A DNA stretch of 64,000 nucleotides from assembly GCA_010909165.1 (NCBI GenBank), contig VJWM01000025.1, positions 2,480,001-2,544,000 of the forward strand, read 5' to 3'. This DNA comes from Anthoceros angustus (lineage: Eukaryota > Streptophyta > Anthocerotopsida > Anthocerotales > Anthocerotaceae). Positions 35,595-49,836 of this stretch are shown here, one piece after another. Every line of letters begins with the position of its first letter. The stretch's first letter is position 1. The notes below the pieces were generated by a model, which did no database searches, had not been told where the DNA came from, and saw nothing but the letters and a program-made list of their open reading frames with translations. Both the position numbers and the translations under genes were made by a program.

Positions 35595-36151
35595 ATGGGC
35601 TCGATGGATGACTTGTCAAAACCAGGTTGAAGCAAGTAACCACAATTGCTATTGGGGACAAGATCATTCTAAGAGATCGTGCATGTATCGTACAGAAATC
35701 ACAAAAGGTGGAACATTCTATTTTTGAGGGGAGGATATCTTCACGCAACAAGAAGTTCAAGAATATGTTCTATATTCCAAGCAATGTTACACATTTGAGG
35801 TTTTATGTACAAAGTACTCGATGATGTCAACAAGTCAAGTATATGGAGGACCAAAATGCGCCACGTTGAAACATGAACAAAATGATAAAACGTAGTTCTT
35901 CACCTTCCTCGAGATGAGAAACTTGATCGGTGCTTAGAAGATGGATTACTAAACGGAAAACACTTATCGATGATCGTATTGTCCATTTCAAAGGGTATTG
36001 AAAATTCCAAAGAGTTTCGTATAGAATATCTATATGACATAAATTCAATAGAACCGCTTTGGAGCGATTCTGGGACCATGTTAAATATGCATGTTGAAAA
36101 TGCAATTGGTGGCCACCGGAGAATCAAAGATTAAATCAAACTCACGTGTAA
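35595..36151 (+). pseudogene. eIF5A-like array copy 8
   Basis: Shifts at ACCAGGTTG and GTACAGAAATC, plus the stop tract. The remainder is collinear with copy 2. Confidence 0.75.
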
Positions 36152-37548
36152 ATCTTTGGAAGTACTATTCCTCCATTGATAGCGTAATGGATATTTGAAG
36201 TTGGAGCGTGCAATGTAGTGCGCCAAAGAGTTATCTCATCTCTCAAATGATGCCTCCTCATCACCTAGGTAGGAGAGTGAGATCCGTGTTTTATGAGTGG
36301 TTTTGGTGAGCTATTAGCCTTGTGTAGTCTTATTGTATTGAAATAAAGAGACTATTCACCACAAAATATGTAAAGTTTTATATAAATTTGCATCGTATAC
36401 CTTGGAGCCATTAGGGCCAGTTTTTGAGACATTGTGTTAACACCTTGCGGCGATCGATGGTTCATGGGTCCTTAACCTAAGCATTATGTTACTCCCTAAC
36501 CTCGACACGATTCGCCTACCATTTGCCGTAGATTGTCGAGCCCCATGGCGTGGAAGTCCATTATGGTGACTCACTCGTAAGTTGCCGCAAGGGTGTGGTT
36601 GGTTATGGAAGGAGTGGTCCGGGGTTCTGTTATCGCTGGATTTCTGCAGACATATGCATTCTTGAACTCTTGCTATAGCAAAGAGCAAGAGACGCGTCTT
36701 ATGACATCATCCCCTGGAGGCTAGCGGGCTATGCACGCACTACACCATGCAGCCATGAAGGCTAATTACGCACGGGCTACTCACAATAGTCTTTATGCCC
36801 TTTTGGCCTGATGGGCCATCCAATTCGGCTTTGACTTGATTGGCCCAATCACTAATGGCCCGATCAGTGTGGAGTGCTCGCCAAGAGAACTAGCTGCTAA
36901 TGTGCACATTCCGGCTATAAATGTCGTTAGTATCTTATTCAATCCCTCATAGATTGTGAGCAGAATTAAGCGTTTAAGATCTACACAAAATATAAGAAAA
37001 ACCACACCGAGTAGACCCGATAGTGATAGTGATTAACATCACAAGTTATTCCAAAAATAAAGGAGCTTCCTCCGCCTTTCTAAACACCAAAACCCGAGCC
37101 CAAGGAAACTTTTACAAATTCATCAAATGTGTTTAAGATACAACAACTCAAAAGGCCAAAGAAACTTTTACAAATTCATCAAGGTGTCCAAAATTCAAAA
37201 CTCAAAAGCCAAGGAAACTTTTACAAATTCCTCAATAATAATGTATTAGACACGAAAACTCAAAGCACCAGAAAAATTTTATAAATTCACCGATGTGTCT
37301 TACACACAAAGTCTCAAAACCCAAGGAAGCTTTCACAAAATCATTGCTATATATGTACCCTTGAGCAAGTGACTTATTACATCGTGGTAATCGCAAGCAT
37401 CACTAAACGTTGCATTTTCCAAGGAAAATTTCACAAAATCATTGCTATGTATGTAGCCCGAGCACGTGACATATTACAGTGGTAATTGCAAGCATCACCG
37501 AACGGTTGGATTTTTCTACATAGTTGTTTACGAAATCAAAAGCGTGCC

Positions 37549-38105
37549 ATGGGCTCGATGGATGACTTGTCAAAACCGAGGTTGAAGCAAGTAACCACAA
37601 TTGCTATTGGGGACAAGATCATTCTAAGAGATCGTGCATGTATCGTATACAAGAAATCACAAAGGTGGAACATTCTATTTTTTGAGGGGAGGATATCTTC
37701 ACGCAACAAGAAGTTCAAGAATATGTTCTATATTCCAAGCAATGTTACACATTTGAGGTTTTATGTACAAAGTACTCGATGATGTCAACAAGTCAAGTAT
37801 ATGGAGGACCAAAATGCGTCACGTTGAAACATGAACAAAATGATAAAACGTAGTTCTTCACCTTCCTCGAGATGAGAAACTTGATCGGTGCTTAGAAGAT
37901 GGATTACAAACGGAAAACACTTATCGATGATCGTATTGTCCATTTCAAAGGGTATTGAAAATTCCAAAGAGTTTCGTATAGAATATCTATATGACATAAA
38001 TTCAATAGAACCGCTTTGGATTCTGGGACCATGTTAAATATGCATGTTGAAAAATGCAATTGGTGGCCACCGGAGAATCAAAGATTAAATCAAACTCACG
38101 TGTAA
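37549..38105 (+). pseudogene. eIF5A-like array copy 9
   Basis: Has six T but four G in the tract, so no TGA there but a frameshift. It also has an insertion (CGTATACAAG) and a lost A (CACAAAGGTGG). GAAAAATGC near the end carries one extra A, which puts the last codons in the frame CNWWPPENQRLNQTHV. Confidence 0.75.
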
Positions 38106-39503
38106 ATCTTTGGAAGTACTATTCCTCCATTGATAGCGTAATGGATATTTGAAGTTGGAGCGTGCAATGTAGTGCGCCAAAGAGTTATCTCATCTCTCAA
38201 ATGATGCCTCCTCATCACCTAGGTAGGAGAGTGAGATCCGTGTTTTATGAGTGGTTTTGGTGAGCTATTAGCCTTGTGTAGTCTTATTGTATTGAAATAA
38301 AGAGACTATTCACCACAAAATATGTAAAGTTTTATATAAATTTGCATCGTATACCTTGGAGCCATTAGGGCCAGTTTTTGAGACATTGTGTTAACACCTT
38401 ACGATCGTGGTTCATGGGTCCTTAACCTAAGCATTATGTTACTCCCTAACTTTGTCTACGATTCGCCTACCATTTGCCGTAGATTGTCGAGCCCATAGCG
38501 TGGAAGTCCATTATGGTGACTCACTCGTAAGTTGCCCGCAAGGGTGTGGTTGGTTATGGAAGGAGTGGTCAGGTTCCACGTTATCGCTGGATTTACCGTA
38601 CATATGCATTCTTGAACTCTTGCTATAGCAAAGAGCAACAGCGATGAGCGTCTTGTGCGTGACATCATCCACAGGAGGCTAGCGGGCTATGCCTGGCACT
38701 ACACCATGCGCCATGAAGGCTAATTACGACGGGCTACTCACAATAGTCTTTATGCCCTTTTGGCCTGATGGGCCATCCAATTCGCCGACTGTCTTGATTG
38801 GCCCAATCGGGCTAATGGCCCGATCGCCAAGTGTGGAGTGCTCACAAGAGAACTAGCCACTAATGTGCACATTCCGGCTATAAATGTCGTTAGTATCTTA
38901 TTCAATCCTCATAGATTGTGAGCAGCAATTAAGCGTTTAAGATCTACACAAAATATAAGAAAAACCACACTGAGTAGACCCGATAGTGATAGTGATTAAC
39001 ATCACAAGTTATTCCAAAAATAAAGGAAGCTTCCTCCGCCTTTCTAAACACCAAAACCCGAGCCCAAGGAAACTTTTACAAATTCATCAAATGTGTTTAA
39101 GATACAACAACTCAAAAGGCCAAAGAAACTTTTACAAATTCATCAAGGTGTCCAAAATTCAAAACTCAAAAGCCAAGGAAACTTTTACAAATTCCTCAAT
39201 AATGTGTATTAGACACGAAAACTCAAAAGCACCAAAATTTTATAAATTCACCGATGTGTCTTACACAAAGTCTCAAAACCCAAGGAAGCTTTCACAAAAT
39301 CATTGCTATATATGTACCCTTGAGCAAGTGACTTATTACATCGTGGTAATCGCAAGCATCACTAAACGTTGCATTTTCCAAGGAAAATTTCACAAAATCA
39401 TTGCTATGTATGTAGCCCGAGCACGTGACATATTACAGTGGTAATTGCAAGCATCACCGAACGGTTGGATTTTTCTACATAGTTGTTTACGAAATCAAAA
39501 GCC

Positions 39504-40061
39504 ATGGGCTCGATGGATGACTTGTCAAAACCGTGGTTGAAGCAAGTAACCACAATTGCTATTGGGGACAAGATCATTCTAAGAGATCGTGCATGTATCG
39601 TACAAGAAATCACAAAAGGTGGAACATTCTATTTTTGAGGAGGATATCTTCACGCAACAAGAAGTTCAAGAATATGTTCTATATTCCAAGCAATGTTACA
39701 CATTTGAGGTTTTATGTACAAAGTACTCGATGATGTCAACAAGTCAAGTATATGGAGGACCAAAATGCGTCACGTTGAAACATGAACAAAATGATAAAAC
39801 GTAGTTCTTCACCTTCCTCGAGATGAGAAACTTGATCGGTGCTTAGAAGATGGATTACTAAACGGAAAACACTTATCGATGATCGTATTGTCCATTTCAA
39901 AGGGTATTGAAAATTCCAAAGAGTTTCGTATAGAATATCTATATGACATAAATTCAATAGAACCGCTTTGGAGCGATTCACGGACCATGTTAAATATGCA
40001 TGTTGAAAAATGCAATTGGTGGCCACCGGAGAATCAAAGATTAAATCAAACTCACGTGTAA
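39504..40061 (+). pseudogene. eIF5A-like array copy 10
   Basis: The tract is reduced to five T and two G (TTTTTGAGGAGG). The C-terminal half is open from ATGATCGTATTG to the TAA at 40059-40061. The five bases GCGTG before the ATG are missing. Confidence 0.76.
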
Positions 40062-41455
40062 ATCTTTGGAAGTACTATTCCTCCATTGATAGCGTAATGG
40101 ATATTTGAAGTTGGAGCGTGCAATGTAGTGCGCCAAAGAGTTATCTCATCTCTCAAATGATGCCTCCTCATCACCTAGGTAGGAGAGTGAGATCCGTGTT
40201 TTATGAGTGGTTTTGGTGAGCTATTAGCCTTGTGTAGTCTTATTGTATTGAAATAAAGAGACTATTCACCACAAAATATGTAAAGTTTTATATAAATTTG
40301 CATCGATACCTTGGAGCCATTAGGGCCAGTTTTTGAGACATTGTGTTAACACCTTGCGACGTATCGCTGGTTCATGGGTCCTTAACCTAAGCATTATGTT
40401 ACTCCCTAACCTGTCCTGATACGATTCGGCCTACCATTTGCCGTAGATTGTCGAGCCCTGTGGCGTGGAAGTCCATTATGGTGACTCACTCGTAAGTTGC
40501 CCGCAAGGGTGTGGTTGGTTATGGAAGGAGTGGTCCAGGTTCTGTTATCGCTTTATTTACTGCATGCATTCTTGAACTCTTGCTATAGCAAAGAGCAACA
40601 GATGACGTCTTATGCCATCATCACAGGAGGCTAGCGGGCTATGCCCGGCACTACACCATGCGACCATGAAGGCTAATTACGACGGGCTACTCACAATAGT
40701 CTTTATGCCCTTTTGGCACGATGGGCCATCCAATTGCCGAGTCTTGATTGGTAATGGCTCGATCGCGAAGTGTGGAGTGCTCATTTCGATAGAACTAGCC
40801 AGCTAATGTGCACATTCCGGCTATAAATGTCGTTAGTATCTTATTCAATCCCTCATAGATTGTGAGCAGCAATTAAGCGTTTAAGATCTACACAAAATAT
40901 AAGAAAAACCACACCGAGTAGACCCGATAGTGATAGTGATTAACATCACAAGTTATTCCAAAAATAAAGGAAAGCTTCCTCCGTCTTTCTAAACACCAAA
41001 ACCCGAGCCCAAGGAAACTTTTACAAATTCATCAAATGTGTTTAAGATACAACAACTCAAAAGGCCAAAGAAACTTTTACAAATTCATCAAGGTGTCCAA
41101 AATTCAAACTCAAAAGCCAAGGAAACTTTTACAAATTCCTCAATAATGTGTATTAGACACGAAAACTCAAAGCACCGGAAAATTTTATAAATTCACCGAT
41201 GTGTCTTACACACAAAGTCTCAAAACCCAAGGAAGCTTTCACAAAATCATTGCTATATATGTACCCTTGAGCAAGTGACTTATTACATCGTGGTAATCGT
41301 AAGCATCACTAAACGGTTGCATTTTCCAAGGAAAATTTCACAAAATCATTGCTATGTATGTAGCCCCGAGCACGTGACATATTACAGTGGTAATTGCAAG
41401 CATCACCGAGCAGTTGGATTTTTCTACATAGTTGTTTCGAAATCAAAAGCGTGCC

Positions 41456-42011
41456 ATGGGCTCGATGGATGACTTGTCAAAACCAGGTTGAAGCAAGTAA
41501 CCACAATTGCTATTGGGGACAAGATCATTCTAAGAGATCGTGCATGTATCGTACAAGAAATCACAAAAGGTGGAACATTCTATTTTTGAGGGGAGGATAT
41601 CTTCACGCAACAAGAAGTTCAAGAATATGTTCTATATTCCAAGCAATGTTACACATTTGAGGTTTTATGTACAAAGTACTCGATGATGTCAACAAGTCAA
41701 GTATATGGAGGACCAAAATGCGTCACGTTGAAACATGAACAAAATGATAAAAGCGTAGTTCTTCACCTTCCTCGAGATGAGAAACTTGATCGGTGCTTAG
41801 AAGATGGATTACGAACGGAAAACACTTATCGATGATCGTATTGTCCATTTCAAAGGGTATTGAAAATTCCAAAGAGTTTCGTATAGAATATCTATATGAC
41901 ATAAATTCAATAGAACCGCTTTGGAGCGATTACGGGACCATGTTAAATATGCATGTTGAAAATGCAATTGGTGGCCAGGAGAATCAAAGATTAAATCAAA
42001 CTCACGTGTAA
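41456..42011 (+). pseudogene. eIF5A-like array copy 11
   Basis: Early shift (ACCAGGTTG) and the five-T/four-G stop. Unlike most inner copies, it keeps the G in AAAAGCGTAGTT, so the DKSVVL reading of copy 1 is present. Confidence 0.76.
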
Positions 42012-43408
42012 ATCTTTGGAAGTACTATTCCTCCATTGATAGCGTAATGGATATTTGAAGTTGGGCGTGCAATGTAGTGCGCCAAAGAGTTATCTCATCT
42101 CTCAAATGATGCCTCCTCATCACCTAGGTAGGAGAGTGAGATCCGTGTTTTATGAGTGGTTTTGGTGAGCTATTAGCCTTGTGTAGTCTTATTGTATTGA
42201 AATAAAGAGACTATTCACCACAAAATATGTAAAGTTTTATATAAATTTGCATAGTCTACCTTGGAGCCATTAGGGCTAGGTTTTTGAGACATTGTGTTAA
42301 CACCTTACGGCGTATCGTTGGTTCATGGGTCCTTAACCTAAGCATTATGTTACTCCTAACGTCACGATACGATTCGCCTACCATTTGCCGTAGATTGTCG
42401 AGCCAGCGTGGAAGTCCATTATGGTGACTCACTCGTAAGTTGCCCGCAAGGTGTGGTTGGTTATGGAAGGAGTGGTCCAGGTTCTGTTATGCACGGATTT
42501 ACTGCGTACATATGCATTCTTGAACTCTTGCTATAGCAAAACAACGATGACGTCTTATGCGTGACATCATCCACGGAGGCTAGCGGGCTATGCCTGGCAC
42601 TACACCATGCACGACCATGAAGGCTAATTACGCACGGGCTACTCACAATAGTCTTTATGCCCTTTTGGCACGATGGGCCATCCAATTCTTGACTGACCGT
42701 CTTGATTGGTCGGGCTAATAGATCACGAGTGTGGAGTGCTCGACTTTCGAGAACTAGCCAGCTAATGTGCACATTCCGGCTATAAATGTCGTTAGTATCT
42801 TATTCAATCCCTCATAGATTGTGAGAATTAAGCGTTTAAGATCTACACAAAATATAAGAAAAACCACACCGAGTAGACCCGATAGTGATAGTGATTAACA
42901 TCACAAGTTATTCCAAAAATAAAGGAAAGCTTCCTCCGTCTTTCTAAACACCAAAACCCGAGCCCAAGGAAACTTTTACAAATTCATCAAATGTGTTTAA
43001 GATACAACAACTCAAAAGGCCAAAGAAACTTTTACAAATTCATCAAGGTGTCCAAAATTCAAACTCAAAAGCCAAGGAAACTTTTACAAATTCTCAATAA
43101 TGTGTATTAGACACGAAAACTCAAAGCACCAGAAAATTTTATAAATTCACGATGTGTCTTACACACAAAGTCTCAAAACCAAGGAAGCTTTCACAAAATC
43201 ATTGCTATATATGTACCCTTGAGCAAGTGACTTATTACATCGTGGTAATCGCAAGCATCACTAAGCAGTTGCATTTTCCAAGGAAAATTTCACAAAATCA
43301 TTGCTATGTATGTAGCCCGAGCACGTGACATATTACACAGTGGTAATTGCAAGCATCACCGAACGGTTGGATTTTTCTACATAGTTGTTTCGAAATCAAA
43401 AGCGTGCC

Positions 43409-43963
43409 ATGGGCTCGATGGATGACTTGTCAAAACCGGGGTTGAAGCAAGTAACCACAATTGCTATTGGGGACAAGATCATTCTAAGAGATCGTGCATG
43501 TATCGTACAAGAAATCACAAAAGGTGGAACATTCTATTTTTGAGGAGGATATCTTCACGCAACAAGAAGTTCAAGAATATGTTCTATATTCCAAGCAATG
43601 TTACACATTTGAGGTTTTATGTACAAAGTACTCGATGATGTCAACAAGTCAAGTATATGGAGGACCAAAATGCGTCACGTTGAAACATGAACAAAATGAT
43701 AAAACGTAGTTCTTCACCTTCCTCGAGATGAGAAACTTGATCGGTGCTTAGAAGATGGATTACGAACGGAAAACACTTATCGATGATCGTATTGTCCATT
43801 TCAAAGGGTATTGAAAATTCCAAAGAGTTTCGTATAGAATATCTATATGACATAAATTCAATAGAACCGCTTTGGAGCGATTCACGGACCATGTTAAATA
43901 TGCATGTTGAAAATGCAATTGGTGGCCACCGGAGAATCAAAGATTAAATCAAACTCACGTAAA
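43409..43963 (+). pseudogene. eIF5A-like array copy 12
   Basis: The N-terminal frame is normal to the tract, which has five T and two G as in copy 10. It ends CACGTAAATC, without the GT, like copy 3. Confidence 0.76.
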
Positions 43964-45341
43964 TCTTTGGAAGTACTATTCCTCCATTGATAGCGTAATG
44001 GATATTTGAAGTTGGAGCGTGCAATGTAGTGCGCCAAAGAGTTATCTCATCTCTCAAATGATGCCTCCTCATCACCTAGGTAGGAGAGTGAGATCCGTGT
44101 TTTATGAGTGGTTTTGGTGAGCTATTAGCCTTGTGTAGTCTTATTGTATTGAAATAAAGAGACTATTCACCACAAAATATGTAAAGTTTTATATAAATTT
44201 GCATCGTATACCTTGGAGCCATTAGGGCCGCTTTTGAGACATTGTGTTAACACCTTGCGACGTGTCATGGTTCATGGGTCCTTAACCTAAGCATTATGTT
44301 ACTCCCTAACTGTCTGATACGATTATACCATTTGCCGTAGATTGTCGAGCCACAGCGTGGAAGTCCATTATGGTGACTCACTCGTAAGTTGCCCGCAAGG
44401 GTGTGGTTGGTTATGGAAGGAGTGGTCCGGGGTTCTGTTATCGCTGGATTACTGCGTACATATGCATTCTTGAACTCTTGCTATAGCAAAGAGCAACGAT
44501 GAGCGTCTTATGCGTGACATCATCCACAGGAGGCTAGCGGGCTGCCTCGGCACTACACCATGCATGAAGGCTAATTACACGGGCTACTCACAATAGTCTT
44601 TATGCCTTTTGGCGATGGGCCATCCAATTCGACTGCCGTCTTGATTGGCCCAATCGGGCTAATGTGATAAGTGTGGAGTGCTCATTTCGAGAACTAGCCT
44701 AATGTGCACATTCCGGCTATAAATGTCGTTAGTATCTTATTCAATCCCTCATAGATTGTGAGCAGCAATTAAGCGTTTAAGATCTACACAAAATATAAGA
44801 AAAACCACACGAGTAGACCCATAATTTTTATCAATAGTGATTAACATCACAAGTTATTCCAAAAATAAAGGAAAGCTTCCTCCGCCTTTCTAAACACCAA
44901 AACCCAAGGAAACTTTTACAAATTCATCAAATGTGTTTAAGATACAACAACTCAAAAGAAACTTTTACAAATTCATCAAGGTGTCCAAAATTCAAAACTC
45001 AAAAGCCAAGGAAACTTTTACAAATTCCTCAATAATGTGTATTAGACACGAAAACTCAAAGCACCAGAAAAATTTTATAAATTCACGATGTGTCTTACAC
45101 ACAAAGTCTCAAAACCCAAGGAAGCTTTCACAAAATCATTGCTATATATGTACCCTTGAGCAAGTGACTTATTACATCGTGGTAATCGCAAGCATCACTA
45201 AGCGGTTGCATTTTCCAAGGAAAATTTCACAAAATCATTGCTATGTATGTAGCACGAGCACGTGACATATTACAGTGGTAATTGCAAGCATCACCGAGCG
45301 GTTGGATTTTTCTACATAGTTGTTTAAATCAAAAGCGTGCC

Positions 45342-45894
45342 ATGGGCTCGTGGATGACTTGTCAAAACCAGGTTGAAGCAAGTAACCACAATTGCTATTG
45401 GGGACAAGATCATTCTAAGAGATCGTGCATGTATCGTACAAGAAATCACAAAAGGTGGAACATTCTATTTTTGAGGGGAGGATATCTTCACGCAACAAGA
45501 AGTTCAAGAATATGTTCTATATTCCAAGCAATGTTACACATTTGAGGTTTTATGTACAAAGTACTCGATGATGTCAACAAGTCAAGTATATGGAGGACCA
45601 AAATGCGTCACGTTGAAACATGAACAAAATGATAAAAAATAGTTCTTCACCTTCCTCGAGATGAGAAACTTGATCGGTGCTTAGAAGATGGATTAAACGG
45701 AAAACACTTATCGATGATCGTATTGTCCATTTCAAAGGGTATTGAAAATTCCAAAGAGTTTAGATAGAATATCTATATGACATAAATTCAATAGAACCGC
45801 TTTGGAGCGATTACGGGACCATGTTAAATATGCATGTTGAAAATGCAATTGGTGGCCACCGGAGAATCAAAGATTAAATCAAACTCACGTGTAA
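45342..45894 (+). pseudogene. eIF5A-like array copy 13
   Basis: Shifted at the fifth codon (CTCGTGGATG). GATAAAAAATAG replaces GATAAAAGCGTAG, and GGATTAAACGG is shortened. Confidence 0.75.
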
Positions 45895-47273
45895 ATCTTT
45901 GGAAGTACTATTCCTCCATTGATAGCGTAATGGATATTTGAAGTTGGAGCGTGCAATGTAGTGCGCCAAAGAGTTATCTCATCTCTCAAATGATGCCTCC
46001 TCATCACCTAGGTAGGAGAGTGAGATCCGTGTTTTATGAGTGGTTTTGGTGAGCTATTAGCCTTGTGTAGTCTTATTGTATTGAAATAAAGAGACTATTC
46101 ACCACAAAATATGTAAAGTTTTATATAAATTTGCATCAGATACCTTGGAGCCATTAGGGCCGCTTTTTGAGACATTGTGTTAACACCTTGCGACGTGTCG
46201 GTGGTTCATGGGTCCTTAACCTAAGCATTATGTTACTCCCTAACTGTCTGATCGATTACCATTTGCCGTGGTGATTGAGCGTGGAAGTCCATTATGGTGA
46301 CTCACTCGTAAGTTGCCCGCAAGGGTGTGGTTGGTTATGGAAGGAGTGGTCCAGGTTCTGTTATCGCTGGATTTGCGTACATATGCATTCTTGAACTCTT
46401 GCTATAGCAAAGAGCAACGATGACGCCTTGTCTGTGACATCATCCACAGGAGGCTAGCGGGCTATGCCCCGGCACTACACCATGCGCCATGAAGGCTAAT
46501 TACGCACGGGCTACTCACAATAGTCTTTATGCCCGCACGATGGGCCATCCAATTGCGACGTCTTGATTGGCCCAATCGGGCTAATGGCCCGATCGTGAAG
46601 TGTGGAGTGCTCGACTTCGATAGAACTAGCTAATGTGCACATTCTATAAATGTCGTTAGTATCTTATTCAATCCCTCATAGATTGTGAGCGAATTAAGCG
46701 TTTAAGATCTACACAAAATATAAGAAAAACCACGAGTAGACCCGATAATTTTTATCAATAGTGATTAACATCACAAGTTATTCCAAAAATAAAGGAAGCT
46801 TCCTCCGCCTTTCTAAACACCAAAACCCGAGCCCAAGGAAACTTTTACAAATTCATCAAATGTGTTTAAGATACAACAACTCAAAAGGCCAAAGAAACTT
46901 TTACAAATTCATCAAGGTGTCCAAAATTCAAAAACTCAAAAGCCAAGGAAACTTTTACAAATTCCTCAATAATGTGTATTAGACACGAAAACTCAAAGCA
47001 CCGGAAAATTTTATAAATTCACCGATGTGTCTTACACACAAAGTCTCAAAACCCAAGGAAGCTTTCACAAAATCATTGCTATATATGTACCCTTGAGCAA
47101 GTGACTTATTACATCGTGGTAATCAAGCATCACGGTTGCATTTTCCAAGGAAAATTTCACAAAATCATTGCTATGTATGTAGCCCGAGCACGTGACATAT
47201 TACAGTGGTAATTGCAAGCATCACCGAACGGTTGGATTTTTCTACATAGTTGTTTCGAAATCAAAAGCGTGCC

Positions 47274-47833
47274 ATGGGCTCGTGGATGACTTGTCAAAAC
47301 CGAGGGTTGAAGCAAGTAACCACAATTGCTATTGGGGACAAGATCATTCTAAGAGATCGTGCATGTATCGTACAAGAAATCACAAAAGGTGGAACATTCT
47401 ATTTTTTGAGGGGAGGATATCTTCACGCAACAAGAAGTTCAAGAATATGTTCTATATTCCAAGCAATGTTACACATTTGAGGTTTTATGTACAAAGTACT
47501 CGATGATGTCAACAAGTCAAGTATATGGAGGACCAAAATGCGCCACGTTGAAACATGAACAAAATGATAAAACGTAGTTCTTCACCTTCCTCGAGATGAG
47601 AAACTTGATCGGTGCTTAGAAGATGGATTACGAACGGAAAACACTTATCGATGATCGTATTGTCCATTTCAAAGGGTATTGAAAATTCCAAAGAGTTTCA
47701 GATAGAATATCTATATGACATAAATTCAATAGAACCGCTTTGGAGCGATTACGGGACCATGTTAAATATGCATGTTGAAAATGCAATTGGTGGCCACCAG
47801 GAGAATCAAAGATTAAATCAAACTCACGTGTAA
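47274..47833 (+). pseudogene. eIF5A-like array copy 14
   Basis: Two compensating early indels (CTCGTGGATG, CCGAGGGTTG) bring the frame back before VEASNHN is read in the shifted frame. The tract has six T and four G, as in copy 9. Confidence 0.75.
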
Positions 47834-48799
47834 ATCTTTGGAAGTACTATTCCTCCATTGATAGCGTAATGGATATTTGAAGTTGGAGCGTGCAATGTAG
47901 TGCGCCAAAGAGTTATCTCATCTCTCAAATGATGCCTCCTCATCACCTAGGTAGGAGAGTGAGATCCGTGTTTTATGAGTGGTTTTGGTGAGCTATTAGC
48001 CTTGTGTAGTCTTATTGTATTGAAATAAAGAGACTATTCACCACAAAATATGTAAAGTTTTATATAAATTTGCATCAGTATACCTTGGAGCCATTAGGGC
48101 CGTTTTTGAGACATTGTGTTAACACCTTGCGACGATCTGGTTCATGGGTCCTTAACCTAAGCATTATGTTACTCCCTAACTGTCTGATACGATTCGCCTA
48201 CCATTTGCCGTAGATTGTCGAGCCTGTGGCGTGGAAGTCCATTATGGTGACTCACTCGTAAGTTGCCCGCAAGGGTGTGGTTGGTTATGGAAGGAGTGGT
48301 CCAGGTTCTGTTATCGCTGGATTTACATATGCATTCTTGAACTCTTGCTATAGCAAAGAGCAACGATGACGTCTTGTCGTGACATCATCCTCGGAGGCTA
48401 GCGGGCTATGCCTGGCACTACACCATGCACCATGAAGGCTAATTACGCACGGCTACTCACAATAGTCTTTATGCCCTTTTGGCGATGGGCCATCCAATTC
48501 GGCGACCGTCTTGATTGGTAATGGCTCGATCGCGAAGTGTGGAGTGCTCGAGAGAACTAGCCACTAATGTGCACATTCCGGCTATAAATGTCGTTAGTAT
48601 CTTATTCAATCCCTCATAGATTGTGAGCAGCAATTAAGCGTTTAAGATCTACACAAAATATAAGAAAAACCACACCGAGTAGACCCGATAATTTTTATCA
48701 ATAGTGATTAACATCACAAGTTATTCCAAAAATAAAGGAAGCTTCCCTGTCTTTCTAAACACCAAAACCCGAGCCCAAGGAAACTTTTACAAATTCATC

Positions 48800-48911
48800 A
48801 AATGTGTTTAAGATACAACAACTCAAAAGGCCAAAGAAACTTTTACAAATTCATCAAATGTGTTTAAGATACAACAACTCAAAAGACCAAAGAAACTTTT
48901 ACAAATTCATC
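48800..48911 (+). repeat. 56-bp tandem duplication in the last leader
   Basis: AAATGTGTTTAAGATACAAC occurs at 48800 and again at 48856, with one base difference in the duplicated segment (AAAGGCC versus AAAGACC). This explains why the last period is 2007 bp rather than about 1950. Confidence 0.92.
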
Positions 48912-49280
48912 AAGGTGTCCAAAATTCAAAAACTCAAAAGCCAAGGAAACTTTTACAAATTCCTCAATAATGTGTATTAGACACGAAAACTCAAAAGCAC
49001 CAGAAAAATTTTATAAATTCACCGATGTGTCTTACACACAAAGTCTCAAAACCCAAGGAAGCTTTCACAAAATCATTGCTATATATGTACCCTTGAGCAA
49101 GTGACTTATTACATCGTGGTAATCGCAAGCATCACTAAACGGTTGCATTTTCCAAGGAAAATTTCACAAAATCATTGCTATGTATGTAGCCCCGAGCACG
49201 TGACATATTACAGTGGTAATTGCAAGCATCACCGAACGGTTGGACTTTTCTACATAGTTGTTTCAAATCAAAAGCGTGCC

Positions 49281-49836
49281 ATGGGCTCGATGGATGACTT
49301 GTCAAAACCGTGGTTGAAGCAAGTAACCACAATTGCTATTGGGGACAAGATCATTCTAAGAGATCGTGGATGTATCGACAAGAAATCACAAAAGGTGGAA
49401 CATTCTATTTTTGAGGGGAGGATATCTTCACGCAACAAGAAGTTCAAGAATATGTTCTATATTCCAAGCAATGTTACACATTTGAGGTTTTATGTACAAA
49501 GTACTCGATGATGTCAACAAGTCAAGTATATGGAGGACCAAAATGCGCCACGTTGAAACATGAACAAAATGATAAAACGTAGTTCTTCACCTTCCTCGAG
49601 ATGAGAAACTTGATCGGTGCTTAGAAGATGGATTACGAACGGAAAACACTTATCGATGATCGTATTGTCCATTTCAAAGGGTATTGAAAATTCCAAAGAG
49701 TTTCGTATAGAATATCTATATGACATAAATTCAATAGAACCGCTTTGGAGCGATTCGGGACCATGTTAAATATGCATGTTGAAAATGCAATTGGTGGCCA
49801 CCAGAGAATCAAAGATTAAATCAAACTCACGTGTAA
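49281..49836 (+). pseudogene. eIF5A-like array copy 15 (last)
   Basis: The frame is normal to ATCGACAAG, where bases are missing, then the five-T/four-G tract. The unit continues past its poly(A) signal, and homology stops at 50156. Confidence 0.77.
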
